DNA of 64,000 bases from Cladocopium goreaui (taxonomy: Eukaryota; Sar; Dinophyceae; Suessiales; Symbiodiniaceae), in contig CAMXCT020001112.1 of the NCBI GenBank assembly GCA_947184155.2, positions 2,942,293-3,006,292 of the forward strand, in the 5' to 3' direction. Each line of letters opens with the position of its first letter. Positions within the stretch are counted from its first letter, which is position 1. Below, in pieces: positions 33,301-44,392 of this stretch. The notes beneath the pieces were generated by a model that saw only the letters and a program-made list of their open reading frames with translations, had not been told where the DNA came from and ran no database searches. Made by a program: the position numbers and the translations under genes.

Positions 33301-35853
33301 TTTTTCGGCAATCTGCACTGCTTGACTGGGACATACTGGGACTTTGCATGTTACTGGCTCACACCGTCAACGAAGGAGCTGCAGTGCTTGAGAGGAAATA
33401 TGGTGTTGTTCTTTGCGAGCTCCAGGTGGTTTCCCTCTGTCCCAATGTCGATCTTTGTCCAGGAATTTGATGGAGACATCAGCCAATTCCTAAAGAAGCA
33501 CTGTCCGTCTCTCAGTTGTTCCAAACCCAATTGACAGCTGCTTCAACACTTATAATATTTTCTTTGGCCATTTGGTGTCAAGAGTGATGAAATCACAAAA
33601 AGTCAGGTGCCGGTTCAATGTCAGCGGCCTATGATCAGCTTTGCGGGAGCACTGCAGGGCCAGACACCTGGAGAACGATTTCGGAGACAAATATGTGTTC
33701 ATGTTCATGCGTGTGTTTGTGTGATTGTGCATGTGAGGTACTGCATTGCTACATACTTGCTGGGAATCGGTGATCGGCACTTGGACAACATCATGATCAC
33801 ACAGGACATACTCTGTTTATCTTTGTTTCGACATCGGAGTCTTGGTCCATGCTGTGCGATTTGCGAAAAATGCTGCAGAGCAGATCTTACAGATTGCAGA
33901 CAGGATGGACACTTCTTTCACATCGATTTTGGTTTTGTCCTTGGTGACGATCCAAAGCCTGGAGCGCCATCGGTGCGAGCTCAATCCTCAAAGCTACCAT
34001 GATCAAAAGCCATCAAAAGACTGCATATTGTGAATTATCGTGATATGTTCTGTACTCAGTTGTACACAATTTACAGTGTGTGTTTTTTTGTCTTGCCGTA
34101 CGTGCTTAGGCTGCTCCTTTGATGCATGAGAATCTAGTGTCCAAGTGGAAGGAACTGTGAATTACTCTAAGTGTGGGAGTCTGTTGAATAATTCACAGTG
34201 CCTTTCCTTCGTTTCGCATAGATTCTCAATCATAATTTCAGTCCTGCATTCTTTTGAATAGATCTCCACAATACCACCTCGTAGTATCATGTAATGCCAC
34301 CAGTGTACCATGTAAGATTCTACCCCCTTCAATTGCCCAATTGTTTGTTGTTCGGGAGCATTTCAAAGAGTGTGGTTACCAGAGTTGAGGTTCCACGAGA
34401 AGTGCTGGAGGTGTTGAGGCATTTTTGCAAAGCTGTGCCCACTTTGTCACAATATGTCACAATATGTCACAATGTGTGCTCAAAGATATTCCTATATAGG
34501 ATCTCCACGGGCAGCAAGGTGATGTGTGCAAACACTCGCAGGCAATCTGGTCGGTATGAGCGCTTCCGGGACCTTCTAAGAGAGGTACAAAGCTGTGTGA
34601 TGCCTGTGATGCATGTGAGATCATGTGAGTTTCTATCTGAAAGAGAAATGAGGAGAAGAAGAATTCCGGATGTTGCAGGACGCTTGGATCCTCTATGGAT
34701 TTTGACGTATGTTGACTGCCTCGGAGGCGTTCACACTTGTACGTCGGACGGCACGCCTGTGGACTGCACTATTGGCACTGGCTTCAAGTGCTGGAGGGTC
34801 AGTATCTCGGACAGCTTCGTTCATCCGGTGCATCGCTGTAGATTTCATTTGAACTCTTAGGGATCCAAGAAAACAGCAATGCCTTTGTGTTCGTTCAATT
34901 GACGTTTCCAAATGGAGATTTCAGTGCTGGAAGGAATGGCGTCACACCGCTTCAAAATGATTCAGACCGTGCTATCCATACAGCGCGGAGTCTTGGGAAC
35001 GTGAGACCAAAAACCATGCCAGACTTGCCAGGGGTGACCAACCAAAGACGTTCTGCCCAACAGAAGTCTCGAAACTTGTGGGGGAGACGGATTCAACATG
35101 ATGCAACTTCATTCAACGAATACGCATCCAGTTACAGTCTTCTGTTTTGGGGGGCCTTCCTGATGCCTGGTATCTGTGCCATTTGGATCCATTTGGATTC
35201 GGTCTGCTTTCTTGGCTTCGTCGTTAGACCAAGCAATGCAGAGTTGCGCCAGTTGCATATGTTGAATGGACCCGATATGGACAAGTCAAACGTGCAGCAA
35301 GGCATACCTTTAGGATCCTTTAGGCAATCCCGCAACGTCTTTTTCCGGATTCTCCATGTTTTTTTTATGTTTTTCTCAATGGTGCTTGAGGTGCGGCAAC
35401 GCTTGCATTTGGAGCTCAACGATGCGGCAGCCGCTGCCGAGATTACTGCAGAGGTTCTGGGGGCATCCCATGCCAGTTGTATGTGACTCATGCCGATTGA
35501 AATAGTTGCATCATGTTGCATCAAGCAAGGAGCAGCATCAATAAGCATGATGAAAGCATATGCTGCCAGCCAGAAGGAAAGCCATTTCTCTCCAAACACA
35601 CACAGAATCAGAATACAAGGCATGTCTTTGTCTAATTTGGTTGTGTCTCTACAGCTCCAGTTGCATCCATTTGCTGCAATGGTGTGATCTAGTGTAAAAT
35701 AGTGGCTGCATGTGGCTGCATGTGGCTGCGGTGTGCATATGTGAGGTGGAGCAGAATGCTGCTGCAATGCTTCCTGTCATCTACGACAAGCTGCACCAGG
35801 TCACCTGGCCGACGTCCGAACAGAACAAGCAGAAGTGCTATAGTAAAATCTAG
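30327..35853 (+). CDS. Phosphatidylinositol 3-kinase, VPS34-like, kinase domain (multi-exon)
   Basis: VPS34 makes PI3P on endosomes and autophagic membranes. Exons placed by frame and family motifs: 30327 to about 30400 ([15 protein letters not shown], the pre-kinase PLPLxP motif), about 30699-30974 (ending [10 protein letters not shown]), 31062-31094 ([11 protein letters not shown]), 32351-32392 ([14 protein letters not shown]), 33463 to about 33510 ([15 protein letters not shown]), 33738-33804 ([20 protein letters not shown], catalytic loop), 33904-33972 ([23 protein letters not shown] activation segment), 34390-34418, 34542-34584 (joined: [18 protein letters not shown]), 35391-35453 ([20 protein letters not shown]) and 35746-35853 ([18 protein letters not shown], then stop TAG). 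The DRHLDN and DFG residues are intact. The LGDDPKP motif favours class III over class I PI3K. C2 and helical domains were not found and may lie upstream. Exons around 31.1-32.3 and 34.6-35.4 kb are incomplete. Confidence 0.9.
31405..31800. repeat. TTTACACTCCACAC-like degenerate repeat in intron
   Basis: Roughly 400 bp of drifting TTTACACTCCACAC and CACTTTACACTC units. The array lies in the VPS34-like gene between the exons at 31062-31094 and 32351-32392. Confidence 0.88.
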
Positions 35854-36999
35854 TAAAATCTAGTAAAATCTTGTATCATTACATTAGATATCATTAGATA
35901 TCATTAATGAATTATTAATATCATGATGCATCATGAATCATGGCTCTATTGCAAAGATGAAGTGAAATAAAGGTCAATCTGAGACAAGGTGAAAAAGGGA
36001 AAATAAGGGAACTAAGATCAAATATGTAAGGGCTGCTTGATTTGAAACATGATGGTCATTTGCGGTCACACACAAGTGTGTGTGTGTGTGTGCATTTCTG
36101 ATGCGTCCGCTGAGGCTGGCCTATTTTGGCACTGACTTGGATGCTTAAAACAGAGGGAATGGTCCGAACTTTCGCAACAAAGACTTGCCTTAGTGGGTGT
36201 GTTCAAATCAGACACGTCCTTATGATTCCTTATGCATCTCATGCCCCAGAACCTCAACTGGTTGCTGGCCAGCATGTTATTATAGCCTCGATTCCAGATG
36301 TTTGGCCCTGCCTAGCACGGAATCAAGTTAATGTACTTGCGGAAAGCGGCAAGTTGCCACAGTCAAACTCTGGCAGATTAAACTTGTCGGATTGTTTCCC
36401 GAATTGATTCATTCATCGCCAGAAATAAACGGTCGAAGTTGAATTATGTTATGTGCTTCTGGTATTTGCGGATTGGTGATGCGCTGTTTGTGTTTGTTTG
36501 TGGCTTAACCTACAAGACTGTAGCATGAGACAGGAAGTCAATGCAAAGCGAGCTGACAGAGGATCTTTAGATGCAGAATCGGAAGGCACTCAGCAAACAA
36601 CGCTGCACAGGTCTGCCCTTCCACATGCCTTGGAATTATATTTGTCCATCAGACTGCAGCATATCAGCAAATAAATACCTCCAAAATGGCTGACAACAAA
36701 GCAGTGAGGATGTGGATATGCTACTTTGACCGCGAGTCGACAAGAGAAAAGTTGATTTGTTTAGCTCTTAAGCGCCGAGCAATGCACTAATGAAACAGAG
36801 CAATGCAAGAATTAAGGAATGTCTTGGTTGTAGACGTAGATGTTGTAGTTGACCAGCGATTCAGATCAAGTGCGCGTGACAAGCCTCCCCACCAGTTCTT
36901 TGTTGAGTTGACTAGAGACACTACAAACTCACAAACATATCTAGAGAGTCTCTGATTTTTGCAGATTTCTTGCCTTCAGGGCAGCACCCAAGTGGATCA
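35854..36999. other. Intergenic; no gene recognised
   Basis: About 1.1 kb between the kinase stop and the start of the STI1-motif gene. It holds the 10-bp triplicate AGTAAAATCT (35841-35871), TTAGATATCA duplicates at 35884-35905 and a GT run at 36070-36092. An open frame at 36126-36407 has no recognised motif. Confidence 0.5.
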
Positions 37000-39900
37000 A
37001 TGGACGATGATGACGACGTGCCTCCACTTGAGGCAACACGGCGTAAACCTGACGCCAAGCAGGAGGAAGGCATCAATGGCAAAAGGGGAGAGAAGAGCGA
37101 GAGGACCGTTGACCCAACTGATGGAGCCGACGGACAGGAAGCGGTTGAGGAACGGAATGAAGTCGCAGAAGCCATGATGCAGCGGGCTTTGGCAGCTCGT
37201 GAGCAGAAGAGAAAGGAGACAGACGAATCCAGGCGAAAAGTGGATGGATTTGGAGGTGGCCTGAAAAAGGGTTTCCTCTCTTCAAAGCCTCAGGCAGGAA
37301 ATAGAGTTTGGATTGCAACCGAGAGCTTGACAAGTCATTGCAGTAGGTCCTTGGGGACGAGATGCTGCATGGATTTTTTTGTGAGTGTTTGTGTTGCAAT
37401 CTCAATTGCTGTACCATTCTGTAGTAAATCTGGCATACTTGCCCTGACATGTGACAGGCAATCAAAGCCAAAGACAGAGAAAAGGACAAGCAACCAAAAG
37501 ATGTTAAAGAAACCCAAGAGGCCTGAAAGGTCCTGAAAGCATTTGCTGCTTCCGTATGATGAAGCCCGCTGTAATCAACGGGCATGAATAGCAGGTTCCC
37601 TTCATCGCGGGCGCTGGTTCCAAAGAGGCCTCGGATACTGGCAAGGTTTGAGCAGACCAAAGGTTTTTTTTGCCCTTGCCAGAGGTTTGTTGGTATCTGA
37701 AACGAACAGAAACAAATGCTGAGTGTGGTATTGCGTACACAAAACTGATGTGTTGTGTACGGTAATTATATAATATTATATAGGTATATACACATACAGT
37801 TTTGCGTTTTCCGGTGTCCGCTCTTAATATCTATATGAGTGCCCAGAAAGGATGCCAAGCGGATGAGCCTGCAGATGCCCGAGGCCGCCTGCACTGCAGT
37901 ACACTGCAGTACAGGCATCCAGAATCATCCAGATACAGAACGAGTGGCGAACCTGTTCAGATCCGTGGCATTCTGTGGCAGGTTCAGCAAGCTATGCAGG
38001 GAGTGGAGAAGCTGAAGCAGGATCAGGCACATTGTGCAACAATCGCAGGATGTCCAAGTTTGTTTTTTCCTTGAAATTCGCCATAAGATTCTCGCGTTCC
38101 GCTTTTCTCATTGTTTCCAATCTTTGCTGATGCTTTGACGTGCCCGATTGATGGCATTTTGCCAAGCTGTGCTAGTCCAACATTTGCAGTTCCGTTCGGA
38201 AATTGCGAGTTCCTCACCATCCCTCACCAGAAAGCAAAGTGCCGGTGCCATGAAGATCCACGAATCCAGAGAATCTTGTGGCGTCGCATTTGGTCCCTTT
38301 GAAACAGTTTTGCTCATCGCATCGCATATCTTTGCGCGAGCTGTTGTGCGAGCTGTTCGATTTTGGCCCATGTTGGCACTTCGTATTGAAATGTGTTGAA
38401 CACACCTTGGCAGCTTTGCCAGTCGTGGGTGACGCCTCAGCTGATGGCTGCTTTGCAATCCCGCCCAGAGCTGCTGAAGGCACCAGGATCATGTTTCGCC
38501 TGTATCGGTCCCAATCAAAAGCTGGAGTGGGAACAGTGTAAACATACGCTCATTGCTGATGTACGCTGATGTATGTTGATATCCATGTTGATCGGGTCGG
38601 AATTGTTTTGAGAATGGCGAGTTGCATCGAAATGCTGATCCGCTTGTTCCATCACTGTGTTTATTGTTGCCTTGTCTCATCTTGTCTCATCTTGTCTCAT
38701 CTTGTATCGTTTTTCCCATGTCTTCTTGTGTTGAACTTTGCTCAGTCTCTCTCGGATCCCAAGATTCAGGAGGCCCATGTTCTCGTGCAAGATGCAGTGT
38801 GCATGAATGCATCATGAATGCATCATGAATGCTATGTGGTTCCTTGGACAATTCCAAGATTTAAGGAATCTTAATCAGTCTTAAATCTTGGATGCTGTGG
38901 ATGAGGCAATGCAATTGATGCAGACAGATCCCGATGAAGCACGACGCAGGCGTCTTCGCACGATTGAGACTTCAAACACCTTCAAACATTCTATATAATC
39001 GTATCTAATCGTCACGAACAGGTACTCCGATAATGAAGAGGTGTCAAAGTTTATCAAGGCGCGAAATCTTTGCGCATCCTGGCACCACTTTTGACCCAGA
39101 GAGCTATTGAGCAGCTCAGGATTTTGGCTCCTTGATGGCAACACATTTCAACGTCCTCAGCAAGGAGGTGCAATGGATTTGGTGCAGCCAAACAAGCTGG
39201 CTCCCTCGGATTATAATATTATAGATGTCGAATATGTCGATAAACATCGATAAACTGTTTCTATAATTTGTGCAGTTACCAAATTTCCCAAATCTCCCAA
39301 TGCCCTTTGATAAACTTTGATCATCTGCCCGATAGTTGAAACATGTTGAATCCAGGCATCAAACACACCATCCGGGTACTCGTTCTCAACTCAGAGTGAC
39401 AGCTTGACACAGCTTGACACAGAATGACACACTCCAAGGAGACTGGATATGTGGATTGAAAATGATTGAAAGACACAGAAAGCACGTGAAAACCTGAAAC
39501 GTTGAGATCGGTTGAGTACAGATGATCAGCATAGTACTATAGGAATCTATATAGGATACTATAGGCCTGGAGGCTTGGAGGATCTTGGAAGACATTTAAA
39601 GCAAGATAGAGGATGGGAAAGAGGAGAGATAAAGAAATGAATAACAACGAACAATCCAAGTTGAGACCAAGGGGATCTGCGTAACTCATCGATACTCATC
39701 GTAACTCTATGGAAAGATCAGGAAAGTTGATTTTCGCGCCGATCTGCTCAGGCCCAAGGAGCAGATTGCCAAAAGTCCCAAGAATGCGCAGAATGCGCAG
39801 AAGGCGCAGAATGCTCAGGCGAGGGACTTGCAGCAAGATGCAGCAAGGCTTTTCATGGCTTTTCTAGGAGTTGTAGAATTCAAGGGGCAGCCGAACAAAT

Positions 39901-40312
39901 AAAAGAAATGTTGAACCTGTACTCTAGATCAAGGTGTGGATGTTTTCAGAGCACCCCTCAGCTTCATTCCAAGCCTGTTCATTCTGTACATTGTGTGTGT
40001 GTGTGGGGGGAGTCCTATTGCCTTGAAGGCTTTGCCAACAGACGACCCAAAGGTGGCGGCTGCATTTCAGGACACCTTGCAATCACAAAATGAATAATTT
40101 TACATAATTTTACAATAATTATTTTGCAAGAAGCTACTGGAGATTGTTGGAGACTCAAAGCCTTGGGCCCCAGAATCATCGTCCTGTGGCGAGAAGCACC
40201 TCTCCAGGATCCTGAGGTTCAGCAACTGCTGTCGGAACTATACGCTGGAAAGCCGTTGGAGATGCATGTCAAAGCCTTAGAAAAGCATTTTGCACATTGT
40301 AAGATTATGTAA
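37000..40312 (+). CDS. STI1 / chaperonin-binding-motif protein (ten exons, about 248 aa)
   Basis: STI1 (Hip/Sti1-type) motifs bind or regulate Hsp70/Hsp90 systems; Tic40, Hip and ubiquilins carry them. Ten exons join in frame: 37000-37293, 37458-37520, 37595-37645, 37982-38026, 38441-38479, 38746-38772, 38906-38949, 39022-39058, 40029-40070 and 40208-40312. The start MDDDDDVPPLEATRRK is the first ATG after a TTCAG acceptor. Residues 1-119 are charged and disordered and include FGGGLKKGFLSSKP. Residues about 137-240 form the STI1 region with serial DP helices: ALQSRPELLKSLSDPKIQEA, MQLMQTDPDEARRYSDNEEV, TDDPKVAAAFQDPEVQQLLS, ELYAGKPLEMHV. Seven of nine donors are GC, one GA and one GT. No signal or membrane segment is visible. 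The 38027-38440 intron could hide one more exon (EDPRIQRIL at about 38255). Exact cellular role unknown. Confidence 0.85.
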
Positions 40313-40435
40313 GATTTACCAGTAGTACCGCACAAGGCGGTGGCGGAAGTTTCGAAAATGGGAAACCTATAGGAGAGGTTGGTTGTTGTGAATCACGGAT
40401 GGCAGAGCGAAGCCACTGATGGACCGACAGGTGGT

Positions 40436-40601
40436 TGAGGTCTCCTCTCTTTCTCTCTTTCTTTCTCTCTTTCTCTGACTACCTACCTACCAATCTATCT
40501 ATCTATCTATCTATCTGTCTGTTTGTCTATCTATCTATCTATCTATCTATCTATCGATCTATCTATCTATCTTTCTTTCTATCTATCTATCTATCTATCC
40601 T

Positions 40602-40638
<37 letters not shown>

Positions 40639-41400
40639 TTTTCTATCTATCTATCAATCAATCGATCTATATACATGTCTATCTATCTATCTATCTACCT
40701 ATCTATCTATCTGTCTATCTACCTAGCTATCTAGCTATCTCTCTATCTATCTATGTATCTATCTTTCTATCTATCTATCTACCTATCTATCTATCTGTCT
40801 ATCTACCCAGCTATCTAGCTATCTCTCTATCTATCTATCTTTCTATCTATCTATCGATCTATCTATCTATCTTTCTTTCTATCTATCTATCTACCCATCC
40901 ATCTATCTATCTAGCTATCTATCTCATCTGTCTATCTAACTGTGTATCTATCTATCTGCCTATCTACCTATCTATCTCTCTGACCTATCTATCTCTCGGT
41001 CTGTCTGTCTGTCTATCTATCTACGTGTCTATCTGCAAGCTTGAAAACCGAGCTATTCTCCGAGACACTTGCTATCTATCTATGTATCTATCTATCTAGC
41101 TAGCTATCTATCTCTCTATCTATCCATCTATCTATCTATCGATCTATCTACATGTCTATTTATCTGTCTAGCTATCTGTCTATCTATCTAGCTATCTAAT
41201 CCATCTATCTATCTAGCTATCTATCTGTCTGATCTGTCTATCTAACTGTGGATCTAGCTATCTAGCTATCTAGCTATCTAATTAGCTATCTATCTATCTA
41301 TCTTTCTATCTATCTATCTATCTATCTATCTCTCTATCTATCTCTGTCTGTCTGTCTTTCTGTCTGTCTATCTATCTACCTGTCTATCTGCAAGCTTGAG
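40436..41400. repeat. CTAT tetranucleotide satellite with embedded element
   Basis: Nearly 1 kb of CTAT, CTTT, CTGT and CTAC tetramers. A unique-looking segment (TCTGCAAGCTTGA...GAGAC) interrupts it at about 41029-41072 and reappears at 41387-41428, where it leads into the 52-bp repeats. Confidence 0.93.
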
Positions 41401-41404
41401 AAAA

Positions 41405-41600
41405 CGAAGCTCTTCTGCGAGACTTCCTCATTTTTCGAAGTTGACAACATCAAAAACGAAGCAATTCTGCGTGACTTCCTCATTTTTTGAACTGGACAAC
41501 ATCCAAAACGAAGCAAGTCTGCGAGACTTCTTCAATTTTTGAATTTGACAACATCAAAAACAAAGCAATTCTGCGAGACTTCCTTCAAAAATGGAAAGTT
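41405..41600. repeat. 52-bp tandem repeat, 3.5 copies
   Basis: The phrase CGAAGC..TTCTGCG.GACTTC recurs at 41405, 41457, 41509 and 41561, an exact 52-bp period, with TTTTTGAA..TGACAACATC between. Open frames here arise from the repeat. Confidence 0.9.
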
Positions 41601-41985
41601 GAGTGCGGAGCTGACAGCCTCGTACCACTGCGCTTTGCGATTTTTCCAGTCCACCTGTCGAAGGTACTGCGCCTGCGACGAAAAAGTGATGCCAGGTCAT
41701 ACGAAGTGCTGCACCTGTCATGCAAAATCATCTCAGCAAACCTGAAGATCTGATGCTCCAAAATGCAACCCCTCTCAGGAAATCAGCGCCCGGACCTCCT
41801 AACAGCTCTGATAAAGATGTCTCTTGTACTGCGCCTGCCACGCGAAATGCATCTTTGCAGATCCTCTTCAAATGTCCCACGCCTGCCATCGTTTTTGGAA
41901 ATGCCACAAAACCCTCACGTTTTGCTCATTTTTGACAAGGTGCACCATCCCTCGCGCCTGCCACGCGAAACGACATCTGAATGTC
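41600..41985. other. Repeat-flanked unique spacer
   Basis: About 385 bp between the 52-bp and 94-bp arrays. It contains several CGCCTGCCACGCGAAA-like phrases (near 41670, 41830, 41880 and 41955), so it may be a third, more diverged repeat. No gene is recognised. Confidence 0.5.
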
Positions 41986-42265
41986 CAAAAGTGGCGCGTA
42001 CATGTGGTGCTTTGTACATTTTGACTTCGACATGTGCTTCGCGCCACAATGGCGTGCACTTTTTCGACATCTCAACTTCCAAAAGTGGTCCGAACCTGGT
42101 GTGCTTGCTACATGTTGACTTCAAAATGTGCTTCGCGCCACAACGGCGTGCACTTTTTCGACATCGCAACTTCTAAAAGTGCTCCGAAGGTGAGGCGTTT
42201 TGTACGTTTTGACTTCGAAATGCGCTTCGGGCCAGAACGGCGTGCACTTTTTCATCTCTCATCTG
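41985..42265. repeat. 94-bp tandem repeat, three copies
   Basis: The phrase GCTTCGCGCCACAAYGGCGT starts at 42036 and 42130, with a diverged copy at 42224, an exact 94-bp period. Each unit contains GTGCACTTTTTCGACATC and AAAAGTG. No coding role is evident. Confidence 0.92.
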
Positions 42266-43515
42266 GCCAGATGGCTCCGCACCCGCCGCTTTAGCGAGCC
42301 TACTTTTCGACCCTCCGGAGCCACACATCATTGGAAAAACACTGTGTTTAGCGGCTTTCCTACCTTTTCGCGCATCTGCATCTTCTTTCTTTTGACTCTT
42401 TCTCTTCTCTGATCTTCTCTCTTCTACTCTTCTCTTCTCTCTGACTCTTCCCAACTCTGCTTTTCATCTGTCCATATTGTCGGAAGTTTGACTTCAAAAC
42501 TTCCTTCGATAAGGATGCGTGGATGCAACTCTTTGTTATTCATTGGAGTCCTGGCCGTTCACTTTTGATCTTGCATGGGCTTCTGACCGCGGACATAAAT
42601 GTGCGAATCAGACGTAAATATACATTCCGTATCATCCCGTAATGTTGAAATATTGCTGATTAATGCTAATTTGTAGTTATATAATGTTATATAAATTATA
42701 TATTTCAAACCTGCAAAGTCTTTACGGTCTTCATCGTTTATGGATTATGGATAGTTGCCTAGGAACTTTGCCAGCAGCGACCGCACCTTTTTCACAAGGC
42801 TTTGGCTGCTGAAACTGTGCCCCAAGGCATGCAACATGTGAAACCAACTTGAATTACAGGTGAAGATTCTACTTGACTCTGGTTTGTTGGCGCTCCAGCT
42901 TGCCTCTTAAGAACATGGCGCTTTCCCACAAGTCTCTCAGTATCTCTCAGTATCTCTCAGTATCTCTCAGTATCTCTCAGTATCTCTCAATCATGTTCGA
43001 TTTCGCAATCAGCCCATCCATGGATTTGCTTTGCCGTGGCTAAGGAGATAGCACTCTGAGGTCGTTCATAGTCTTAGCTTTGCAGAACATGAATAAACAC
43101 CAATGAGGAAGAGACATGAACCAAGTGTCTCATTGCATGGGCATGACTTGGATTTGGAACCACAATTCCACAAAGTGTTAATTCAGATGTAGATAGTCGC
43201 TGCCAGAAAGTACACGGAGCAGAGCTGATAAAGATCGATATATCACTTGGACCTTTTGCGTCAAAGCATTGGAAAGAGCTAAGCTGAACAGCTAGTCACT
43301 GAAGGAATGAATCAATTCAAATCAGGGAAATCTTGCAAAACTCACGAGTCGCGCATGTACTTGCCTTTTTATTGCGTTGCCTTCCAGTCAACTTGCCCAA
43401 AAGCAAGACAGAGTAGGAATGCCGTGGCAGACGTGTTTCACCTGCCTCAATGCGGACACGGCAAGTTATCAGACAGTACTGACATGAGTCAAGAGAGTCA
43501 AGGGAAAGAAATGAC
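42266..43515. other. No gene recognised
   Basis: Contains a TCTTCTCT-rich patch (42380-42450), an AT-rich patch (42600-42700) and five TCTCTCAGTA decamers at 42937-42988. Open frames are short. The stretch 43307-43500 is open but unassigned and may hold a 5' exon of the next candidate gene. Confidence 0.4.
42937..42988. repeat. TCTCTCAGTA 10-bp repeat, five copies
   Basis: Five consecutive exact decamers in otherwise unique sequence. Confidence 0.93.
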
Positions 43516-43520
43516 AAGAA

Positions 43521-44155
43521 ATGGCAAGAAACAAGTTTGCGAAATCTGCTGTTGCTCGCTTTGCCAGGCAGTGCAAAGTGGACTTTGGTGCTGGCTTCAA
43601 GCCAGCATTCAAGGCTGGGACGAGTAGGAATTTCTCTCATGATGTTCGTCTTTTTCTTATGTTTTTGTTGCATCTTCTTGTATTGTATTCTCTTCTTGTT
43701 ATTCTCTTCTTTTCCTTGTCGCTTCTCTGGCTACAGAGAGCTGTTTAAAACTCACTAGATCCATTGGACAGGTACATGCAGCACGTCCTGAGGGCTAAAA
43801 GCCGGCAGAGGCGGCCCAGGACATAGCGGACAGCGTCCATGTTTTGCATCATTTGTAAGTCATTCTTCACATTGCTTCACGTATACATGTACACGTTTCT
43901 ACATGTTTTGCATATATGTCATGGCATGAAGGACTCCAGGTTCTTCAGTCTCTCCGAAATCCAGCAGGTCTGCCCCTCGAGAAGTGCAGCAGTTGGAATC
44001 AATTTGACTTTTTAGTACCGATACTTCTAGCAAATGCATGTGTATCCGATCCTATACGAATAGTTTATTTGTGTTTATGTCCTTACCTTTGCATAATCCT
44101 TTGTTTCGTAGAACTTCGACAGCTCTTGTTGCGAGCTGAATCGGAGAATCATGTG

Positions 44156-44199
<44 letters not shown>

Positions 44200-44392
44200 T
44201 GGGTGGGTGGGTGGGTGGGTGGGTGTGTCTGTGTCTGTGTCTGTGTCTGTGTCTGTGTCTGTCTGTCTGTCTGTCACCTTACTCCCCACTCATTTCCATC
44301 CATTTCCTGCTGATTCAGAGGAGCAAGGCAGAAACGGAAGGCGCCGCACCCTTGAGGCGTTGTTTCATGCTTGCGGAATGCCTCTGCTTTGA
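43521..44392 (+). CDS. Candidate multi-exon gene, unknown basic protein
   Basis: Several frames can be joined: 43521 to about 43620 (FAKSAVARFARQCKVDFGAG, FKPAFKAG), 43772 to about 43807 (YMQHVLRAKSRQR), 43929 to about 43995 (TPGSSVSPKSSRSAPREVQQ), about 44112-44145 (LRQLLLRAESE) and 44318-44392 (EQGRNGRRRTLEALFHACG, ending MPLL and TGA). Joins at 43805/43929 and 44146/44318 keep frame; the others need non-standard donors. The product is basic and Ser/Arg-rich with no recognised domain. A large GCGT/GTGTCT microsatellite lies in the last intron. This could also be two genes, or include misassigned exons. Confidence 0.4.
44152..44276. repeat. GCGT / GGGT / GTGTCT microsatellite
   Basis: TGCG tetramers pass into TGGG tetramers and then TGTGTC hexamers and TGTC tetramers over 125 bp. 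Repeated CVRA, WVGG and SVSV frames across it are artefacts. Confidence 0.93.

Noticed and set aside
38230-38300. EDPRIQRILW stretch as an extra STI1 exon
   Set aside because: It resembles an STI1 helix, but the exons at 37982-38026 and 38441-38479 already join in phase without it and its boundaries are unclear.
40435-40734. [10 protein letters not shown] repeat protein
   Set aside because: Translated CTAT tetranucleotide satellite.
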